NCBI RefSeq assembly: GCF_949987515.2
Contig: NC_082694.2
Span: forward strand, 14,129,958-14,193,957
Source: Delphinus delphis
Taxonomy: Eukaryota; Chordata; Mammalia; Artiodactyla; Delphinidae
Length of the DNA stretch: 64,000 bases
Direction: 5' to 3'
Within the stretch, counting starts at the first letter, position 1. Every line of letters starts with the position of its first letter. This document shows, piece after piece, positions 11,501 to 22,298 of the stretch. The position numbers were made by a program, and so were the translations under genes. A model generated the notes under the pieces. The model was not told where the DNA came from. It searched no databases and worked only from the letters and a program-made list of their open reading frames with translations.

Positions 11501-12312
11501 AGTTGTTCATAAGATCCTCACATTTTTCTTTATAACTATAGGATCTACCATGAATTAAAAGAACACTCCTCCATTGAATGGGAGCTGGCAGAAAATCTCT
11601 AAGACTCTTTCTGATGGAAAATTCCAGGGTTAATAAACTATCATGGAAAGAGAGTCTGAGTCTTCTCTGTGGTCCTCTGCTCCTAGATTTCTTAGTTCTT
11701 CAGCTCTAGATCAAAAGCAGGAGTAGTTTTCTCACCCGTGGCAATTTTCATCTTACCTCATTTTCCTTTCCTGCTCTCCTTTTGAGAGATCTTGTTCCAA
11801 TCTTGTGCTCTCTTGTAAATGAATCTAAAATGGCTATTTGAATTTGCAATGGTAATTTGGATGTAATTGTTTCCTTAGCAACAGACATTTGTGATTCACA
11901 CTCTTAAAAATCTCAGAGGTCTAATTAGTACTCTTCTCTGAGCAAACCATTTATAACCAATATTTTGAAAACTTAACATAGCCTTAAAAGAGTGAGTTCG
12001 GGTTATTTTACCACAGCAGATACATGAGTCACAGGTTTCCCCAGCCCTTTTCCCATGAACTTCCTGGGACTAAAACTTGCAAAAATGCATGAGGATGCAA
12101 TGCCCTGGTTGAAGGCATGTGAAACAGTTGCTCCAACCCAGCAAGTCAACCAGGGGTGAAATACTGACCCCTCAAAAGACTGCCATTCTTCCCAATTTCC
12201 TGACCATTTTAACCCAGTAATAGTTGTTGCTCAGTATTAGAAAAGTTTCATTTTTGGGTAGGACAGTCATATAGGATCAAATCTTTCTCCCTAACCACCG
12301 GTCCCCCACCTC

Positions 12313-12349
<37 letters not shown>

Positions 12350-13052
12350 AGCAGTGTTCTGTGCTGTTTCTTCTCCAAATTATCAAATTATCCCGTGGTC
12401 AAAAGGTATTTGGTCCCATCCAGTCCCTCTCAGTTTGTGGTAGGACTAATTTGTTAATGGGGCTCAAGAAGGAAAGTGCCTAATGTTTCTTCTAATTGGA
12501 CATGACTGCTTCAGAATGACTGCGGCTGCTGGCCAGCTCTCACTGTCCCTGAGGTTGGATAATAAGCTTCTGCCACTGGCTTCTGTGTCCTGCCCAGGAC
12601 CATCTGCAGTAATGAACTTGGAAGGTTCATTGTAGATTGCAGAAAAAGAAAAGTGAGAGAGAAAAGCACAGTCCAGCTCTTGTCAGTGGGTCCAATTATG
12701 GCTTCTGTCAGCTTAATAAAAGAAATTCAGAAAAGCTAGACTAAGAAGGGACTGGGACGGAGCGGGCAAGGAAGGATGGGATTGGGGAAACCCATGACGG
12801 GAGAACCAGACTGAAATTCCTCCAGGACCCAGGTTTCTAGAAGGAGAAGTTCAGGGGCTACAGCAATAGGGATTGACTCTCCACTGTCCAAATGTGAAAC
12901 TCCTCAGCCTTGGGCACCACTGCCTGTCACTGGTCTGAGGGAAGAAGCTTCCCCACACCCTTCATGCTCACTGTCAATCCCCATCTCTCACATTGGTACA
13001 GGAACAGGACCCATTGTGCCTATCTAGACGGATTATTAGTATAATCACTGTT
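11501..13052. other. Single-copy-like stretch, no gene seen
   Basis: Roughly 1.5 kb with no recognised transposable element except the dinucleotide repeat at 12316-12350. No frame over 60 codons with coding character and no CpG cluster. Confidence 0.45.
12316..12350. repeat. (CA)n microsatellite
   Basis: An almost uninterrupted run of about 14 CA units, then cacatacaca. Likely polymorphic in length. Confidence 0.97.
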
Positions 13053-13060
13053 GATTATTT

Positions 13061-13176
13061 GTTGTTGTTTTTGTTTTTGCTTGGCTGAGGGATCTTAGTT
13101 CCCCAACCAGGGATCAAACCCAGGCCCACAGCTGTGAAAGCACCGAGTCCTAACCACTGGATCATCAGGGAATTCC
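13061..13176 (-). repeat. Short CHR-type SINE
   Basis: gttgttgtttttgtttttgcttggctga, then gatcttagttccccaaccagg, ending atcatcagggaattcc. tgatt(a)ttt motifs on both sides are a probable target duplication. Confidence 0.9.
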
Positions 13177-13289
13177 TGATTTTTTTTTTTTTCTGAGACA
13201 GGATCTTAGAGTGCTCAACCCGCATCTATGACTAAAACCATTCCCAAGATATATATTTTTAAGTATATTTTATTTTATATTTTTTGTAT

Positions 13290-13398
13290 TTTATTTTATT
13301 TATTTTTTTATACAACAGGCTCTTATTAGTTATCCGTTTTATACATATTAGTGTATATGTCAATCCCAATCTCCCAATTCATCCCACCACCAGCCTCA
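13290..13398 (-). repeat. L1 3' region fragment
   Basis: The stretch ttatacaacaggctcttattagttatcc ... catattagtgtatatgtcaatcccaatctcccaattcatccc is a common cetartiodactyl L1 segment in complement orientation. Confidence 0.6.
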
Positions 13399-13399
13399 C

Positions 13400-13725
13400 A
13401 AGATATTTTTTAAAACCTTTTTTGTATTGTGAAACAAATACAAATATACAGAAAAATACATAAAACATAAATATACAGCTTAAGGTATTATGAAAAAGGG
13501 AATACTTGTAATTAGCACTCAGGCAAAAAAGTAGAACTTTTCCAGAAGACCCATCCTGCCCCATCCTGATGGCAACTTTTTCCTTTATCCCTAAAGGTAA
13601 CCACACCCATGACTATTATGCTAATTAGTTCCTTGCTTTCTTTATAGTTTCACTACCTGAGTAGACATCCCTATAGTTTGGTTTTGCCTGTTTTTAAGCT
13701 TTATGTATATAAAAAAAAAAAATTC
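13400..13725 (-). repeat. Old L1M 3' UTR relic
   Basis: gaaacaaatacaaatatacag ... ataaatatacagcttaa ... gcaactttttcctttatccctaaaggtaacca is a diverged L1M 3' UTR in complement orientation. Family assignment is tentative. Confidence 0.45.
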
Positions 13726-13922
13726 CCAAGTATCAACTATTCAGGAGCTTTTGTGTATGTTTATCTTCCCTGCCTACATGGTTCAGAAATTAAAGTAGTA
13801 GTCACCGTCAAACTGAGTTTTTATTCTTTTTCCATTTTCCTTTCTTTTTCCCTTTCCTTCTTTGCTTCCTTCCTCCCTGTCACCAGCGCTCTTCTTTTCC
13901 TTAAAATTCTAGAGATTAGAAC

Positions 13923-14102
13923 AGGCACTCTAGGGAACTCTACTCAACACTCTGTAATAACCTATATGGGAAAAGAATTTGAAAAAGAATAGATACATGT
14001 ATATGTATAACTGAATCACTTTTTTGTACACCTGAAACTATCACAACATTGTAAATCAACTATACTCCAATATAAAATAAAAATTAAAAAACAAACAAAA
14101 AC
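13923..14102 (+). repeat. L1 3' end, 5'-truncated insertion
   Basis: Contains the conserved L1 terminal phrases agggaactctactcaacac, aacctatatgggaaaagaa, tgtacacctgaaact and acaacattgtaaatcaacta, ending in an A-rich tail with aaaaataaaaatt. Only about 180 bp of the element remains. Confidence 0.93.
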
Positions 14103-14103
14103 G

Positions 14104-14226
14104 AGATTGGGTAGGAAAATATATATCTAAAAATTCCATTGGGATTTTGATAGGGATGGTTTTGAATCTGTAAATTGCTTTGGGAATACTGACATCTAAC
14201 AATAATAAATCTTCCACTTCATGGGA
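14104..14226 (-). repeat. L1 ORF2 fragment
   Basis: Complement of a conserved L1 ORF2 segment: ccattgggattttgatagggat, gaatctgtaaattgctttggg, acaataataaatcttcca. It joins the plus-strand L1 tail directly, so two L1 pieces in opposite orientation meet here. Confidence 0.8.
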
Positions 14227-14256
14227 AAAACAAACAAACAAACAACAACAACAGCA

Positions 14257-14571
14257 GGGCTTCCGTGGTGGCACAGCCGTTAAGAATCCACCTGCCAATG
14301 CAGGGGACACGGGTTCAAGCCCCGGTCCGGGAAGATCCCACGTGCCGCGGAGCAACTAAGTCCGTGTGCCACAGCTACTGAGCCTGCACTCTAGAGCCTG
14401 TGAGCTACAACTACTGAGCCCACGCTCCTAGAACCTGTGCTCTGCAACAAGGGAAGCCACTGCAATGAGAAGCCTGCACACTACAACGAAGAGTAGCCCC
14501 CGCTTGTCAGTAATGAAGACCCAATGCAGCCAAAGATAAATAAATAAATAAATTTATTTAAAAAAAAAAAA
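14257..14571 (+). repeat. Long-form CHR-type SINE
   Basis: gggcttccgtggtggcacag head with box-B-like ggttcaagccc, a series of actactgagcc modules and the tail aaagataaataaataaat plus poly-A. It sits at the end of a (caaa)n/(caa)n tract. Confidence 0.95.
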
Positions 14572-14594
14572 CCACCACCACTACCAAAAACCAG

Positions 14595-14825
14595 ACAGGT
14601 GCTCTGGTATCAGACAACCTGGGTTTGAATTCTTGTGTCAGAACTTACAAGCTTAGGGACCTTGGGAAAGTTTTTACAAATCTCTGTGCCTTGCTGCCCC
14701 ATTTTCCTCAGCAGTAAACAGAGTTAATAATACAGCCACCCTCATTAGAAAGAACGAAATAAAACCACATTCAGTGCTTAGAATAATGATTGACACATAG
14801 TAAACATCCAATAAATGTTAGCTAT
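14595..14825 (+). repeat. MIR SINE, near full length
   Basis: tctggtatcagacaacctgggtttgaatt ... ttagggaccttgggaaag ... ccattttcctcagcagtaaa ... agtgcttagaataatgattgacacatagtaaacatccaataaatgtt follows the whole MIR order, including the LINE2-like 3' end. Confidence 0.9.
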
Positions 14826-14995
14826 TCTTTCCTCTTCTCCCCTCCTTCCTCACTTCTTCCCCCTCCCATCTCCCCTTCTCTCTTCTCCCATTTGCCTTCT
14901 TTATTCTCGTTTCTTCTGCTAATTTATTTACTCTTCAACTTATGTTTTCTCATCTCTTTTCCCCTCTCTGTCATCTCATCTCCTTTCCTAGCCCT
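14826..14995. repeat. Pyrimidine-rich low-complexity tract
   Basis: Almost pure C/T over about 170 bases (ttcctcttctcccctccttcc and similar), directly after the MIR 3' end. Short leucine/serine-rich frames in it are compositional artefacts. Confidence 0.85.
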
Positions 14996-15540
14996 TCTCC
15001 CAAGGCCCTGGCAAAACAAGCTTCCCCTTGGTTGGATCTCCCCCACAAGAAGAAATGAAGCATTTTTAACCGTGATGGCATCCATGGGTGTGGTGAACCA
15101 GCCTGCATCATCAAACAGCTTCTTGTCAAAAGACACGATCCCGTCCTGGACCATAAGCGTCTGACTGCCAAGTCCAGCATCAGGACAATCACTCTGCCCT
15201 TTCCCTGCTCAGCCAGGGAAGTTGCCTCCAATTTTCGGTATCTCTTTGAAAGATTACGTTTCCCTAGCATGACACTGATTTATTGATAGTTCCTACTCCT
15301 CAAATTTACTTTAACATGTAAGGATTTGATAAATGTTATTACATAAGCACAGAGTTGCTATAAAATTTTCATACAAAATAAGAATGAGTAGTGGAAAAGA
15401 ATAATGTCCTCCTTGTCCTATCCTCCCATTCTTGATTGGTATGAGACCTCTGGGACCTTTTCTGTATTTGCATGTGTGTTGTGACTTTGTTTTATTTACA
15501 TAAATAGGATTACATGCTCCAGACTCTGCTGGGACTTTTT
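14996..15540. other. Single-copy-like stretch, no gene seen
   Basis: About 280 bases of GC-moderate DNA (15000-15280), then AT-rich sequence. Minus-strand frames of 76-99 codons overlap in different frames without recognisable motifs. No repeat identified. Confidence 0.35.
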
Positions 15541-15545
15541 TCTTT

Positions 15546-15896
15546 TAAATAAATTTACTTACTTATTTATTTTTGGCTGCGTTGGGTCTTCGTTGCTGCA
15601 GGTGGGCTTTCTCTAGTTGTGGCAAGTGGGGGGCTACTCTTTGTTGTGGTGCCGGGCTTCTCTTTGCCATGGCTTCTCTTGTTGCGGAGCATAGGCTCCA
15701 GGCGCAAGGGCTTCAGTAGTTATGGCATGTGGGCTCAGTAGTTGTGGCATGTGGGCTCTAGACCGCAGGCTTAGTAGTTATGGTGCATATGGGTTTAGTT
15801 GCTCCGCAGCATGTGGGATCTTCCCGGACCAGGGCTCGAACCCATGTCTCCTGCATTGGCAGGCAGATTGTTAACCCTGTGCCACCAGGGAAGCCC
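15546..15896 (-). repeat. Long-form CHR-type SINE, cluster member 1
   Basis: taaatttacttacttattt tail, tggctgcgttgggtcttcg, repeated agtagtt(a/g)tgg modules, head complement ending accagggaagccc. First of four same-strand copies within 1.1 kb. Confidence 0.94.
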
Positions 15897-15904
15897 TTCT
15901 TATT

Positions 15905-16114
15905 TTGTTTTATTTTATTTATTTATTTTTGGCTGCATAGGGTCTTAGTTGCTGCACACAGGCTCTTCATTGTGGCATGCGGGCTCAGTAGTTGAGGCAC
16001 GCGGGCTTAGTTGCCCTGTGGCATGTGGGATCTTTGTTCCCCAAACAGGGATCAAACCTACGTCCCCTGCATTGGAAGGCAGACTCTTAACCACTGGACC
16101 ACCAGGGAAGTCCC
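15905..16114 (-). repeat. CHR-type SINE, intermediate length, cluster member 2
   Basis: Tail ttttattttatttattt, ggctgcatagggtcttag, then head complement ending accagggaagtccc. Only about ten bases separate it from member 1, so one inserted into or beside the other's tail. Confidence 0.93.
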
Positions 16115-16190
16115 TGTGCTGTGACTTTCTTTTATCACATTCAACATACCATGGACCACTATCCACGCCAGGACTTACCGATGTACCTGT

Positions 16191-16298
16191 TTTTTTTTTT
16201 TTTTGGCTGCACTGTGCAACTCCCTGATCAGGGATTGAGCCCGTGCCTTCGACAGTGAAAGCGTGGAGTCCTAACCACTGGACCGCCAGGGAATTCCC
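16191..16298 (-). repeat. Short CHR-type SINE, cluster member 3
   Basis: Poly-T, ggctgcactgtgcaactccctg, head complement ending accgccagggaattccc. Lacks the ggatcttagtt segment seen in related copies, an internal deletion of roughly ten bases. Confidence 0.92.
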
Positions 16299-16309
16299 TA
16301 CCTTATTCT

Positions 16310-16645
16310 TTTTTTAAAAATAAATAAATTTATTTATTTATTTTTGGCTGCATTGGGTCTTCCTTTCTGCCCACGGGCTTTCTCTAGTTGCGGCGAGCAG
16401 GGGTTACTCTTCGTTGCAGTACACAGGCTTCTCATTGTGGTGGCTTCTCTTGTTGTGGAGCACGTGCTCTAGGCACACGGGCTTCAGTAGTTGTGGCTCG
16501 AGGCCTCTAGAGCGCAGGCTCAGTAGTTATGGTGCATGGGCTTAGTTGCTCCGCGGCATGTAGGATCTTCCCGGACCAGAGCTCGAACCCATATCCCCTG
16601 CATTTGCAGGCAGATTCTTAACCACTGCACCACCAGGGAAGTTCC
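16310..16645 (-). repeat. Long-form CHR-type SINE, cluster member 4
   Basis: Tail aaataaataaatttatttat, tggctgcattgggtcttcc, tandem modules, head complement ending accagggaagttcc. Same orientation as members 1-3. Confidence 0.94.
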
Positions 16646-16839
16646 GCTGTTCCTCTCTTGAAGAACATTTAAATTAACAATTTTTACTCCTATAAATGCT
16701 GCAATAAACATTATTATATATATATTGTTGAGTGGTAATGATTGTTCCTTCAGAATGGATTTCTAGAATATTTTTTGGTGAGTCCATAGGCAGATATCTT
16801 ACATTTTGATAGGAATTGTCAAATTGTTACAAATTTGAA

Positions 16840-17115
16840 GAGAAAGAGGCAGGCATGCACTTGAAAGGATATGGAGAAGAACGGTTCAGGCTAAGATACC
16901 TTGAAGGCAAAGGCCCTGGGGCAGAAGAGAGCTACATGTTCCAGGAACTGAAGGAAGATGTGGTGATTGGTTTTAGTGAGGAAGGAGTGAGGTAGGCTTG
17001 GCAAAGTCAAATAGGGGCATAGGGAGATTGCGTTTTATTGTAAGCGCTCTTTGGAGCCACTGAAGAGTATTAAACAAGAGTGGCTCTATCGATGGAGTTC
17101 TCCGATTACATGGTG
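16840..17115 (-). repeat. Probable L2 LINE relic
   Basis: ggcaaaggccctggggcagaag, ttccaggaactgaaggaag and aagagtggctctatcg resemble the complement of L2 3' sequence (complement order: caaaggccctgaggcagga, gtggctggag). Moderately supported by comparison with the clearer L2 copy at 29260-29790. Confidence 0.45.
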
Positions 17116-18150
17116 CCTCCAGGCAATCACCTTGAAGTCAAAACCAGTCTTCAGGTTTAGGTCATTCATTGACACAAAAACAAAATAATACAAGGACTAC
17201 ACGGAGTATTCTGGAGCTAACATGAATGATTCAAGGTCTCAATACTTTTCAATTAAATGACTCAGATGATGGCAGTAAAAGTTCATTCTGAATTGCAAAA
17301 GTCATGGGGTCACTAATCCGTCGAAGTTTCATGGCAGCTCAGAGCTCTAACCAGGCTGAAAGGGTCATGGGCTTTAGGATGGTTTGAAGGGAGCTTGGGA
17401 AAGTGGGAAATTCTTGCACCAAGAAAGGGAAGAGAACCTAAAGTTGAGTAGATGGTGTGGTTCATTGTGGTAAGAAATCCTGGAAAAAAGAACTTAAAAA
17501 TCGAGTAAATTTTTAAAGGCAGACGTTATGGGAGGAGAGTTCCTGAGATTCTAGGCTGTCCTCAAGCCAGGTTGTCTAGAGGAGAGACTTTCAAACTTAT
17601 TTTTGCTCATGTCCCCTATGAAAGAATTTTGAAAAACAATGTACTATTTTATATACTTTTTAAATTGACATTAAACTTTTCTTATTTATTTAGTTGGAAA
17701 AATGTGATTTCTGAATATATATACATATACATACGCATGTAATTTAAAAATACAATTATTTCATCCGTCTTTAAATTTATCCAATGTAACCTAAATTTCA
17801 CAACGACTTTAACATTTGTCAGCTTAAAAACATTCAGAAAACAACTTTTGTAGCGTTGGAAATTTACATCCAACTTTTCCTCTCAGGACCTTAACTTAAT
17901 GTGTGCTTGAAACACTTTTACTGATCCTTCACTCTCATACTTCTCTGCAATACATGTATTTATAAATTACTTTTTCAAATGTTCCATAACAATAAAACTT
18001 TATGTTAAGATATACGGTTGTTTCCAATCATTATTAAAACCCAATTGATCAAAGCATCATGAAATAGTCCAAAATGTGATAACCATTAAATATAACCAAC
18101 ATTTATTTAAAACAGTTTTTCTTTCTCTGCCAATAAGTTCATATTTCTAT
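17116..18150. other. Mostly AT-rich stretch, no gene seen
   Basis: From 17590 to about 18130 the sequence is AT-rich and begins like a hAT-type end (gagactttcaaactt), but no second terminus is readable and I leave it unassigned. No coding frame. Confidence 0.35.
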
Positions 18151-18151
18151 G

Positions 18152-18490
18152 GATGTGAGTGTTAATTTTATGTGTCAACTTGGCTAGGCTATGGTGCTAG
18201 TTTGGTCAAACACCAGTTTGAATGTGGCTGTGATGGTATTTTTAGGCGTGATTAACATTTAAAGCAGTGGCTTTGAGTAAAGCAGAGGACCCTCTACAAG
18301 GTGAGTAGGCCTCATCTAATCAGTTGGCTTTAAGAGCAAGGACAGGTTTCTTGGAGTTTCTTGCCTGCCGCCCCACAGAATTTGGACTTAACCCTGCAAA
18401 ATCAATTCTTTCCTGAGTCTCCAGTTTGCTAGCCTGTCCTACAGATTTTGAACTTGTCAGTCACCACAATTGTGTGCGCCAATTATTTCT
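18152..18490 (+). repeat. MaLR (ERVL-MaLR) LTR
   Basis: gtgttaattttatgtgtcaa, caagtt-type modules, gtagg(c)ctcatctaatcag, gaatttggactt and cacaattgtgtgcgccaattattt follow the order of MLT1-class LTRs. No internal region attached, so probably a solo LTR. Confidence 0.75.
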
Positions 18491-19260
18491 AGTGAGAATC
18501 AGTTTTCTGATGCATAGTTGTTCTTTTGAAGATAATGTGTCTTTTTTTTTTTTTTCTCCTCTGGCTACTTTTGAGGTGTTTAGCAATTTCAATATGATAC
18601 ACTAGGTGTGGTTCTCTTTATATATTTCCTGCTGTTTCTGGAGTTTGAAGTGCTTCTTGTATCTATAAATTGATGTTTTTCATTTGTTAAAAAAAATTCT
18701 CAGTCATTAAGTCTTCCAATATGATTTTATCCCATACTTGCTCTCCTTGTCTTTTGGAACTCCATCTATATATATGTTAGATGTGTCTCCTGTCTTTTTC
18801 CTGTAGTTTCCTATCTTTGTATAACTCTTTGCTTTACTCTGGATTTTTTAACTTATCTTCTAGTTTATTAATTCTCTCTTCAGCTTCTCCTGTTTGCTGT
18901 TATGGCCATCCTTTTGATTCTTAATTTCAGTTACACTAGTTTCAGTTCTAGAATTCCCATTTGCTTTCTTAAAAATAGCTTCCAGTTGTCTGCTGAATAT
19001 CTACCTCTTGTCTTTTATTTCACTGAATATATTAAGTGTAGTCATCTTCAACCCTTGTCTGTTAAGTCCATTATTTAGAACCTCCATGAGTCTATTCATT
19101 GTCTGTCATTTTCTGTTGGTTTTCAGCTATGCCTTGTCTTCTCATGTGTCAGTTATGTTTGACCGAGTGCCAGATATTGTACATAAGCTATCGTAGGGAT
19201 AAGTTCAAGACATCACCTTCATATAGAAAGGATTTACTTTTATTTCTGGTCAGCAGGGAT
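18491..19260 (-). repeat. Old L1M 5'-region fragment
   Basis: T-rich complement of L1M 5'/ORF1-proximal sequence, with tctagtttattaattctctcttcagc, ttttgattcttaatttcagttac and tgaccgagtgccagatattgtacat. Starts directly at the end of the MaLR LTR. Confidence 0.65.
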
Positions 19261-19772
19261 TAAGATGATTTAACGCTGGGCTTTGTTATTTAAGAGGGCT
19301 GGTTTATTTCTGGTTTACTCTTACTCCTAGGGCACCTGTTTTCAAAGTGTAGTCTGTGGATTCCTGGGAGTCCCTGAGATGTGCTCAGGGGATCTACAAG
19401 ATTAAAACTGTTTTGATAGTAATACTAAGGCATTTGTGGTTTTTTGTTGTTTTGTTTGTTTGTTTTCCTTGCTGAGTGGAAACGTACACTGACAGTAATG
19501 TCATCGGTGCTTCACCATTAATGCTCTACCACAAATCAGGGATATGGTACCCAACCATCCACTTGCAGTAAAAAGAATCCACTTGAATCACTTAAAAACG
19601 CCCTTGACGAGCAGCAGAAATGATTAACTGTATTAAGTCTCAACCCTTAATATTCTGTGTGACAAAATTGAAAATATACATAATATACTTCCGTTGTTTG
19701 CAGAAGTATCAAGTCTGGAGGAAAAAAATGTGTGAGATTGTTTGAGTTGTGTGCCGCACTGATTGCTTTTTT

Positions 19773-19893
19773 GTTTTGTTTTGTTTTCGCGCTGCACAGC
19801 TTGTGGGATTTTAGTTCCCCAACCAGGGATTGAACTCGGGCCTTTGACAGTGAAAGCATGGAGTCCTAACCACTGGACCGCCAGGGAATTCTG
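19773..19893 (-). repeat. Short CHR-type SINE in the hAT element
   Basis: ttgttttgttttgttttcgcgctgc, body, accgccagggaattct. Target duplication act(g/a)attgctttttt at 19758-19772 and 19894-19908. Confidence 0.94.
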
Positions 19894-20009
19894 ACTAATT
19901 GCTTTTTTAATGGGAATCAATTTACATAAAAGAATGTCTGGAAGATAAACTATAGTTCAAGACTTTTCTGAAAAGATTGGTGGTGATATTAATGAATGTG
20001 ATTTTGGGA

Positions 20010-20725
20010 TATTCTATAGTGAAGTATTTCAACATTTGGAAGATCTGCATAACTCAGTGAACCAATAGTTTCCCAATGACCAATGTATGTTAAAAATTAC
20101 GCATAGGTATGAGATCATTCACAGTACAAAATAGGCCAATATAAAGTATGGAAGTATGAAAAGTTCATTGATATGATTGCAGGTTCCGCATTGCAAAAAA
20201 CCTTGAAGAAACTACCACTTACTGAGTTTAGGTGTAGTATCAAAGAAAAATATTCTCAATTATTGGTAAAGCCTATTAAAATACTCCATCCTGGGCTTCC
20301 CTGGTGGCTCAGTTGTTAAGAATCCGCCTGCCAATGCAGGGGACAAGGGTTCAAGCCCTGATCTGGGAAGTTCCCACACGTCGCGGAGCAACGAAGCCCG
20401 TGCGCCACAACTACTGAGCTTGCGCTCTAAAGCCCGCGAGCCACAACTACGGACGCCCGCGTGCCTAGAGCCCGTGCTCCGCAACAAGAGAAGCCACCGC
20501 AATGAGAAGCCCACACACCACAACGAAGAGCAGCCTCCGCTCGCCGCAACTAGAGAAAGCACGCACGCAGCAAGGAAGAGCCAATGCGGTCAAAAATAAA
20601 TAAATAAATAAATAAATAAAAATAAAATAAAATAAAATACTCCACCCTTAACCTACATACTTCTGTAAGGCCAGATTTTTTTCATATATTTCAAGCAAAA
20701 CAACTTACCGCAACATATTGAATAT
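20010..20725 (+). pseudogene. Decayed hAT transposase C-terminal region
   Basis: Translated in shifting plus-strand frames, 20040-20291 and 20648-20720 encode the C-terminal part of hAT-Charlie transposases, including the dimerisation region with EYEKFIDM-like and TTYRN-like stretches. In hAT enzymes this part mediates dimerisation and holds the last catalytic Glu context. Several stops and frameshifts and a SINE inserted in the middle (20292-20632) make it a clear pseudogene. Relatives in mammals include domesticated ZBED-type genes, but nothing suggests domestication here. Confidence 0.7.
20292..20632 (+). repeat. Long-form CHR-type SINE in the hAT element
   Basis: tgggcttccctggtggctcag head, B-box-like ggttcaagccc, modular body, (aaat)n tail. 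Target duplication taaaatactcca(t/c)cc at 20277-20291 and 20633-20647 with one mismatch. Confidence 0.96.
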
Positions 20726-20936
20726 CAAAAACAATATTTTATAGATATTTTAATTCTGAGTTTTAATTTTTGATATGGTAAATATTGACAGATATAATCC
20801 GTATAATCTTTGAGGTCTTAAATAATTTTTAAGATTGTAAAGGGATCTGGAGATTAAATGGTCTGAGAACTGATTGTCCTAGAGTATAGCCCTGTCTGGA
20901 TCCCAAGTAAAAGACCAGGATTAAAAACTTCTTCGT

Positions 20937-20989
20937 GGGCTTCCCTGGTGGCGCAGTGGTTGGGAGTCTGCCTGCTGATGCAGGGGACA
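20937..20989 (+). repeat. 53-bp tailless CHR SINE head
   Basis: Only the tRNA-like 5' head is present, from gggcttccctggtggcgcag to gatgcaggggac, ending within the region before the B box. No 3' body or A-tail follows; the next bases are already the second copy of the target duplication. The duplication aaaaacttcttcgt (20923-20936, 20990-21003) is perfect over 14 bp, so this is a discrete retroposition event and not a deletion relic. Confidence 0.92.
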
Positions 20990-21003
20990 AAAAACTTCTT
21001 CGT

Positions 21004-21424
21004 TAGCAGGCCTGATTCCTGGACACTGTCAAAAAAGTAATGCACACCTCATCCACTGCTTTTGGGTTTGGCTACTGTCTTGAGAGGGAAAGCAGCCTCA
21101 AATGCTGGGCTCACTTCTCTGGACCCCTCTTTTGTCCAGATCTTTGTCCTGTAAGTCCACGCCGACTTGGTAACTCTCTAGAGCCTTCAAACAGATTTTC
21201 TAATAGCTTTTGGAATCGTATTATCCTCTTCTTTTAAACGGTTTCTCGACCCTTTTTCATGCTGATAATGGTCTCTTTCATTTCTTTAAACATCTTTAAT
21301 ATATTTATTTTGTCTCTATCTGGAATCTTCTGAGGTCTCTGAAAAGGGTACATGTCTTCAGAAAGGATTTGTAATATTTTTCCTTGAGAAGACACCTTGA
21401 GGCACTGCCAGGTTTCTTCCACTT
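21004..21424. other. Single-copy-like stretch, no gene seen
   Basis: No recognised repeat. Frames of about 62-65 codons on both strands have no identifiable features. Confidence 0.35.
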
Positions 21425-22080
21425 TATTTTATCTTTTTAAACTCATGATAGAACATTTTAAGCATACAAAGGTAGAAAGATTAGTATATCACCTCATGTA
21501 TCCATCACCCAACTCATGGTCAATCCAGTTTCATTGATACACCTCTGTCCACATCCCACTCACCTATCACTTTGAGTAAATTCTGACATCATATAATTAT
21601 AGCCACAAATAATTTACTATGTATCTCTAATGTATAAGTTCTTAATCAAAACCACAGTACCATTATCACACCTAAAAATATGTACAATAATTCCTTAATA
21701 TCATCCAATATTCAGGCAGTTTTCAATTTCCAATTATCTCATGAATTGTCTTTACTTTACATTTATTTTTACTATGATCCAAATAAGGTTTATACATTGC
21801 AGTTGGTTGATATGCATATTAAGTCCCCTAACTCACAAGTTTTCCCTTCATCTCCATCTCTTTTTTCCCCCTTGTAATTCATTTCATTGAATTTCAATTT
21901 CATCGAAATTGTTCTGGAAAAGAAAAAAAAAAGAAAGAAATTGTTCTGAAGAGTTTCCCACAGTCAAGGGTTTGCTGAATACATCCCTCTGGTGTATTTG
22001 ACATGAGTTTTAGAAACTTGATTGGATTCAAGTTCGTTTTTTTGTTATCTCATTTTAAATTAAAATGCTTACCTTCATTT
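21425..22080 (-). repeat. Old L1M 3' UTR relic
   Basis: catgatagaacattttaagcatacaaaggtagaaagattagtat ... cccatcacccaactcatgg, then ttgatatgcatattaagtcccc and later modules, read as the complement of a long L1M 3' UTR. Diverged but well ordered over 600 bp. Confidence 0.6.
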
Positions 22081-22298
22081 TTTTTAACCTTATAAATAAT
22101 GTGAAGACAGGCCCATATCCATAGGAGCTAAGGCCTTTGACTATGATTTTCTGAGGATCCCTTCCTTGCCCTGACCAAGAGCTAAGGCCAAGACAAGTTA
22201 TTTTCTATGCTTTATTCTCCCAGTGCCAGATTTTTTTCTAACTCCTATTTCCCTAGTGTACCCTTTGTAGGGGTCCAGCTTTAAAAAGAGGTCTCTGG

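Larger units (their letters stand above)
19331..20880 (+). mobile_element. hAT-Charlie DNA transposon carrying two SINEs
   Basis: The left end tgttttcaaagtgtagtctgtgg and right end gattaaatggtctgagaactg are hAT-Charlie-like. Near both ends lie the phrases common to this group (aagattaaaactgttttgatagtaatactaagg; gttttaatttttgatatggtaaatat). The interior keeps a decayed hAT transposase C-terminus, listed separately. Two SINEs at 19773-19893 and 20292-20632 have exact-boundary duplications, so both post-date the transposon. About 1.1 kb remains once they are removed. Confidence 0.8.

Noticed and set aside
15546..16645. Regularly spaced repeats suggesting a CRISPR-like array
   Set aside because: The repeat units are SINE copies of different lengths without uniform spacers.
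20292..20362. tRNA-gene-like A and B boxes
   Set aside because: The match belongs to SINE heads derived from a tRNA; the cloverleaf is not completed and copies occur throughout the window.
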